Shown: in pieces, positions 6,094 through 9,013 of the stretch | How positions within the stretch are numbered: the first letter of the stretch is position 1 | Layout of the letters: every line of letters starts with the position of its first letter | NCBI GenBank assembly: GCA_964474755.1 | Contig: CAYYUG010000110.1 | Location: 1-9,013 of the forward strand | Reading direction: 5' to 3' | Origin: GCA-2717185 sp964474755 | Lineage (GTDB): Bacteria > Pseudomonadota > Alphaproteobacteria > UBA8366 > GCA-2717185 | Length of the DNA stretch: 9,013 nucleotides | Position numbers and translations under genes: made by a program | Notes under the pieces: generated by a model | The model's input: the letters and a program-made list of their open reading frames with translations, nothing else | Told to the model about the DNA's origin: nothing | Databases searched by the model: none

Positions 6094-7797
6094 TTACGAA
6101 CACAGTCGGCGGATCTTCTTGCTGGTTGGAAAACCGTGCATACCATTACTCCCAAACACGTAAGCATTCGACCGCAGTGGATCGCCACTTATGACGATCA
6201 AAATATCTTCCGGGTTTTCGACGATCGGAACTAGGCGTTGCGGATCGTCATTCTCCGCAAAAGCAGGCGCAGCCGTACCCGCTGCAACCAACTGACCCAA
6301 TGTCGGTCGACCTGGAACCAAATTGGTCCACTGGCCAATATAGCGCTCCAATTTTTCTGCAGGTAACCTCGCATTCTCGTAAAGCGCCGCTCGGAGAGCT
6401 TCCTTAGACATACCGGCGCGTTGCAAAGTCTTGGCAACCAAAGGACTAATCACTAATAACGGCCGATAGGTGCCGCGCGCGAAACCAACAGTAAAGATGA
6501 ACTCCCAACTCGAATAGCGGACAAGACCGTCCGCAAGATACTGGACGATCTGTTGAGGATCGTTGCCGTAAATTGAACCAATTCCACCGCCACTAGTGAA
6601 GCGGCCGATGGTGACCAGATCTTCGCGCGGACCAAAGCCGCGATCCTCCCCAAAGGATGGCCAGCCAATCGACCGGGCTTCCATTTCATGCTCCGCCAAA
6701 ACAACGCGCCAAGTATGGCCGAACGTCCCTTTGTCAGCGCCTTCGGGTAAAATACCAGCAACATTGCGCTGGTATAGCCTAATAAACCGACCGACACTGG
6801 TGTTCGCCTGATACCCATCGCGCAATGCTGCACCGGCGCAATTGAAATCCAATTCCTTGATGACCGGACCATTCAGGATGATCAGGGGATCACCTCCGGT
6901 CGTATCGCCACTGTGTTCGACGCCAAAAGCCGGATCACACAAAATTTCAGCGATGCCAATCAGTACAGGCATGTATTCCGGCCGACAATTTGCCATCACG
7001 CCGTTAATCGCCACATTCCTAACCGTGGCTGAGGCACCGGCAGGCTGCAATACACCAATTTTTCGGTCAGGATCATCCCGGGTGTGCGACAGAAACGCTG
7101 CGACACGGTCGCCTGTCGGCGGCACGATGGAGAGCCCATCGCTCCAACGCCGCTCTAGGAACAGTTGATTGATCGCATGGAAATTACCGCAACCGACAAT
7201 AGTATCGTTCGTGAAAATTTGCGCCTTTGCCTCGGCCGGAGGATCTTCGGCCAGGCAACGAATAACATCCGGCGTGGTGACAACATCAATATTACGCTGC
7301 AACTCCTCGACTGACTGCCCGTCCACATGCCCAACAATGCGTGCGATGGGAACCGTCTTCACACCTAGTCCCGGGGTGATTGCTGACGCTTGCCCGACAA
7401 ATCCGTCGCAAACAAGGGAAGCTGTCGGGACACCTGCCTTCTCAACTACAGCGCTGGCCCGCATCACGGCGGGCGTACATGCACCTCAGCAACCTATGCC
7501 GCTGATAACGGCATCGACCCCCAACTTTTTCAATCGGTTGGGAAGAGCCGCGACAACTGAATGCTCATCGCCACCGAAGATGGGCCCGAAGCGGTCGTAA
7601 TTCACGTACTCGATACTATCAAACCTCTCAGTGAGGTTACGCTGCAACATCTGAAAAATCTCATCACCGCGGAACATATCGTCCCACAGAAAACCTATCC
7701 GCTTTCCGGGCAAATCAATACGTGGCGCCGGGGACACGGTTTGCACGGCGCACACACCACCAGGCCAAAGGGCCTCGAATTCCTCACCGTCTGACAT
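6094..7797 (-). CDS. UGSC-family selenoprotein (GrdB/PrdB-like CUGxC motif), long form with C-terminal extension
   Basis: Two minus-strand ORFs (7797-7486 and the one ending at 6094) are in the same frame, separated only by UGA at 7488-7486. Read as Sec they make one 567-residue protein. The junction reads VISGIGC-U-GACTPAV: Cys103, Sec104 and Cys107, a CUGxC signature. This is like the UGSC (seleno)protein family and the Sec site of glycine and proline reductase B subunits; UGAC here is a UxxC redox pair. Residues 30-45 resemble a Rossmann-type start (RIGFLWDDMFRGDE). From about residue 205 a long second region with RRWSDGLSIVPPT (216-228) extends to the C-terminus; I cannot name its function. 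The ATG at 7797 has GGGAG 8 nt upstream and follows the dioxygenase stop by 26 bp, implying an operon. No Shine-Dalgarno supports an independent start after the UGA. The substrate is unknown. Confidence 0.88.
7457..7488 (-). promoter_or_regulatory. Sec UGA codon and SECIS-like hairpin in the UGSC gene
   Basis: UGA (7488-7486) is followed by an 11-nt spacer, then GCCCGC (7474-7469), the loop CGUGAU (7468-7463) and GCGGGC (7462-7457). This gives a perfect 6-bp GC stem with a 6-nt loop whose second base is G, starting 17 nt after the UGA. The octamer GCCGUGAU is at the same position (nt 16-23 after the UGA) as in the GST gene. This fits the bacterial SECIS model well. The fold was found by eye. 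Confidence 0.75.
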
Positions 7798-7823
7798 CTG
7801 CCTAACTCCCTACCGCTTCCCGT

Positions 7824-8768
7824 TCAAGCCGGGATAACCGCTTCGCCTTTCGTCTGCGTACGCCACATAAAACGATTGTGTTGCTCGTCAACCGGATGAC
7901 GCATATGGAGAAGCATTCGGTTGTCCCAGACAACAACTTGGCCCACCCGCCATTTATGCCGGTAGCAAAATTGAGGCTGAGTTGCGTGCGCCCAAACTTT
8001 ATCAAGTAGTGCTTCGCTCTCCGCTAGCGAGTGTCCGGGGATATAACCATTCGTACGTCGTCCAAGGAAAATCGCTTCGTCGCCTGTGGTCGGTACCTTT
8101 CGAAGAATAGGATGTGCGTGGCCAATAGCCTCAATCGGCGAGGCCGGGGGCGACATGCCAGGGCGCAACTCCCCGCTACTGCCAAAGGTCGAATCGTGCT
8201 TCGCAGTGAGATTAGCAATCTGCGCCCGCAGCGTCGACGGGAGAGCATGGGCCGCCATGACCTGGCTACAAAATCCAGTGTCACCCCCCTCTTCCGGGAT
8301 GACCCGCGCGTGCAGCAGACTGAAGGTCGGCGGCACCGGGACATAGGACATGTCAGAATGCCACTCCCATTCGCCAAAAAATTTTTTCTCGCGTTCCTTA
8401 CGCTTCAGGCTTTTTGGATCAATATTACCAATAAAGGTCATATAGGGGTCGACACCTTCGGCTTCGAGCCGAGCTATCTGCTCTTCGAAAGTCAGATGTT
8501 TCTCACTATTCGGTGTCATCTTGCCCATGCCATTAATAAGGCCAGGCGCCACCTCTTTCTCGCCAAAAACTGCGGTGATCGCGTGCAGTTCATCCTCTTC
8601 GATTAGATGATCGAAGGCGAAGCAGATCAAACCATGCCGGTCGCGGTAGACCTCCCATATCGCATCACGCTGTGCGTCTGTAATCTGGCGGGGCACCAAT
8701 CCCGAAATCTCGGCACCGAACCGGGCCCCTTCCAACGGCATGACCGTCAATCCGGCCTTTAGGTTCAT
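7824..8768 (-). CDS. TauD/TfdA-family Fe(II)/2-oxoglutarate-dependent dioxygenase
   Basis: This complete 314-residue enzyme hydroxylates a substrate while decarboxylating 2-oxoglutarate to succinate. The iron triad is clear: H137 and D139 in EWHSDMSY, and H288 in WDNRMLLH. T164 (GGDT) lies 25 residues after D139, and R299 and R303 lie 11 and 15 residues after H288, the same spacings as the 2-oxoglutarate ligands of E. coli TauD. An insertion rich in Lys and Glu (about 117-132) precedes the HxD motif. The start ATG at 8768 has AAGGAG 8 nt upstream. It is the first gene of a probable two-gene operon with the UGSC selenoprotein, 26 bp downstream. Family members act on taurine, other sulfonates, phenoxyacids, carnitine precursors and more, so the substrate cannot be set from sequence. 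Confidence 0.94.
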   Translation of the reverse strand: MNLKAGLTVMPLEGARFGAEISGLVPRQITDAQRDAIWEVYRDRHGLICFAFDHLIEEDELHAITAVFGEKEVAPGLINGMGKMTPNSEKHLTFEEQIARLEAEGVDPYMTFIGNIDPKSLKRKEREKKFFGEWEWHSDMSYVPVPPTFSLLHARVIPEEGGDTGFCSQVMAAHALPSTLRAQIANLTAKHDSTFGSSGELRPGMSPPASPIEAIGHAHPILRKVPTTGDEAIFLGRRTNGYIPGHSLAESEALLDKVWAHATQPQFCYRHKWRVGQVVVWDNRMLLHMRHPVDEQHNRFMWRTQTKGEAVIPA

Positions 8769-8804
8769 GTTCCGCTCTCCTTAAGCTTCACAAACGAGGA
8801 GAAC

Positions 8805-8832
8805 GTTATATCACTTGGGCTTATCCCTACAA
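8805..8832 (-). promoter_or_regulatory. Possible promoter of the dioxygenase-selenoprotein operon
   Basis: On the minus strand TTGTAG (8832-8827) and TATAAC (8810-8805) are 16 nt apart. The -10 matches consensus at 5 of 6 bases and lies about 37 nt before the dioxygenase ATG. The surrounding 8769-8971 stretch shows no ORF with family features, repeats or hairpin terminator. Confidence 0.38.
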
Positions 8833-8971
8833 AAGAAGCGTCGGCAGGCTGCTACGCGGTACATGGTCGATGTCGAGGCGAGTGACTAATCAGGTTCGCC
8901 CCTCTCTACAAAGGTGCACAACGTCTGTCGCGGTCCGAGCCATTTCATATCTTGCCGCTCGTTTCACCGAC

Positions 8972-9013
8972 TTAGGCCAGAACTGGATGCGGCAAATCGT
9001 CCAGGATCGCCCG
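8972..9013 (-). CDS. Possible C-terminal tail of another minus-strand gene (partial)
   Basis: The last 42 bases read on the minus strand as RAILDDLPHPVLA followed by TAA. This looks protein-like and is placed where the end of an upstream gene would be, but 13 residues cannot be assigned to a family. It may equally be chance. Confidence 0.22.
   Translation of the reverse strand, partial: RAILDDLPHPVLA

Noticed and set aside
6094..7467. A separate 457-residue gene starting at GTG 7467
   Set aside because: It has no ribosome binding site, its start lies inside the SECIS-like hairpin, and it is in frame with the ORF upstream of the UGA; the single selenoprotein reading explains both.
8031..8606. 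Plus-strand ORF of 191 residues
   Set aside because: It lies fully opposite the dioxygenase gene, whose iron and 2-oxoglutarate residues are all present.

Overview
The window looks like a scaffold piece from an uncultivated bacterium, probably proteobacterial. This rests on Shine-Dalgarno-led genes, mid-range base composition, a beta/omega-like GST and aerobic oxygenases; no marker gene is present, so taxonomy is inference. A run of exactly 100 Ns at 5481-5580 shows it is an assembled scaffold. The most important observation is that the organism appears to read UGA as selenocysteine. Two genes about 4 kb apart each have a single in-frame UGA exactly where the protein family places a catalytic Cys or Sec. 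Each UGA is followed at the same distance by a SECIS-like hairpin.

Layout from left to right. Positions 1-2141 (minus) hold a partial molybdenum hydroxylase large subunit of the xanthine dehydrogenase/CoxL superfamily. It overlaps by 4 bp (ATGA) an enoyl-CoA hydratase/isomerase-family gene (2138-2863, minus). A strong intrinsic terminator (2935-2959) separates these from a glutathione S-transferase gene (2979-3677, minus) whose CPxxQR motif is UPWVQR through an in-frame UGA. An amidohydrolase-2 family gene follows (3796-4638, minus). A 180 bp divergent intergenic region leads to a flavin-containing monooxygenase on the plus strand (4819-6077, interrupted by the gap). Convergent to it is a long UGSC-family selenoprotein gene (6094-7797, minus), read as two ORFs unless UGA at 7486-7488 is decoded. 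It sits 26 bp downstream of a TauD/TfdA-type Fe(II)/2-oxoglutarate dioxygenase gene (7824-8768, minus). The last 245 bp hold a probable promoter and perhaps the tail of another minus-strand gene.

Taken together this is an accessory catabolic or detoxification region with four oxidative or thiol-redox chemistries: Mo hydroxylase, FMO, Fe/2OG dioxygenase and Sec-dependent thiol/selenol enzymes. It also has two ring-opening or hydrolytic helpers, the crotonase-fold and amidohydrolase proteins. A pathway for an N- or S-containing compound is a reasonable guess, but the substrate cannot be read from the sequence. The TauD-UGSC selenoprotein pair and the Sec-GST are the parts most worth following up.
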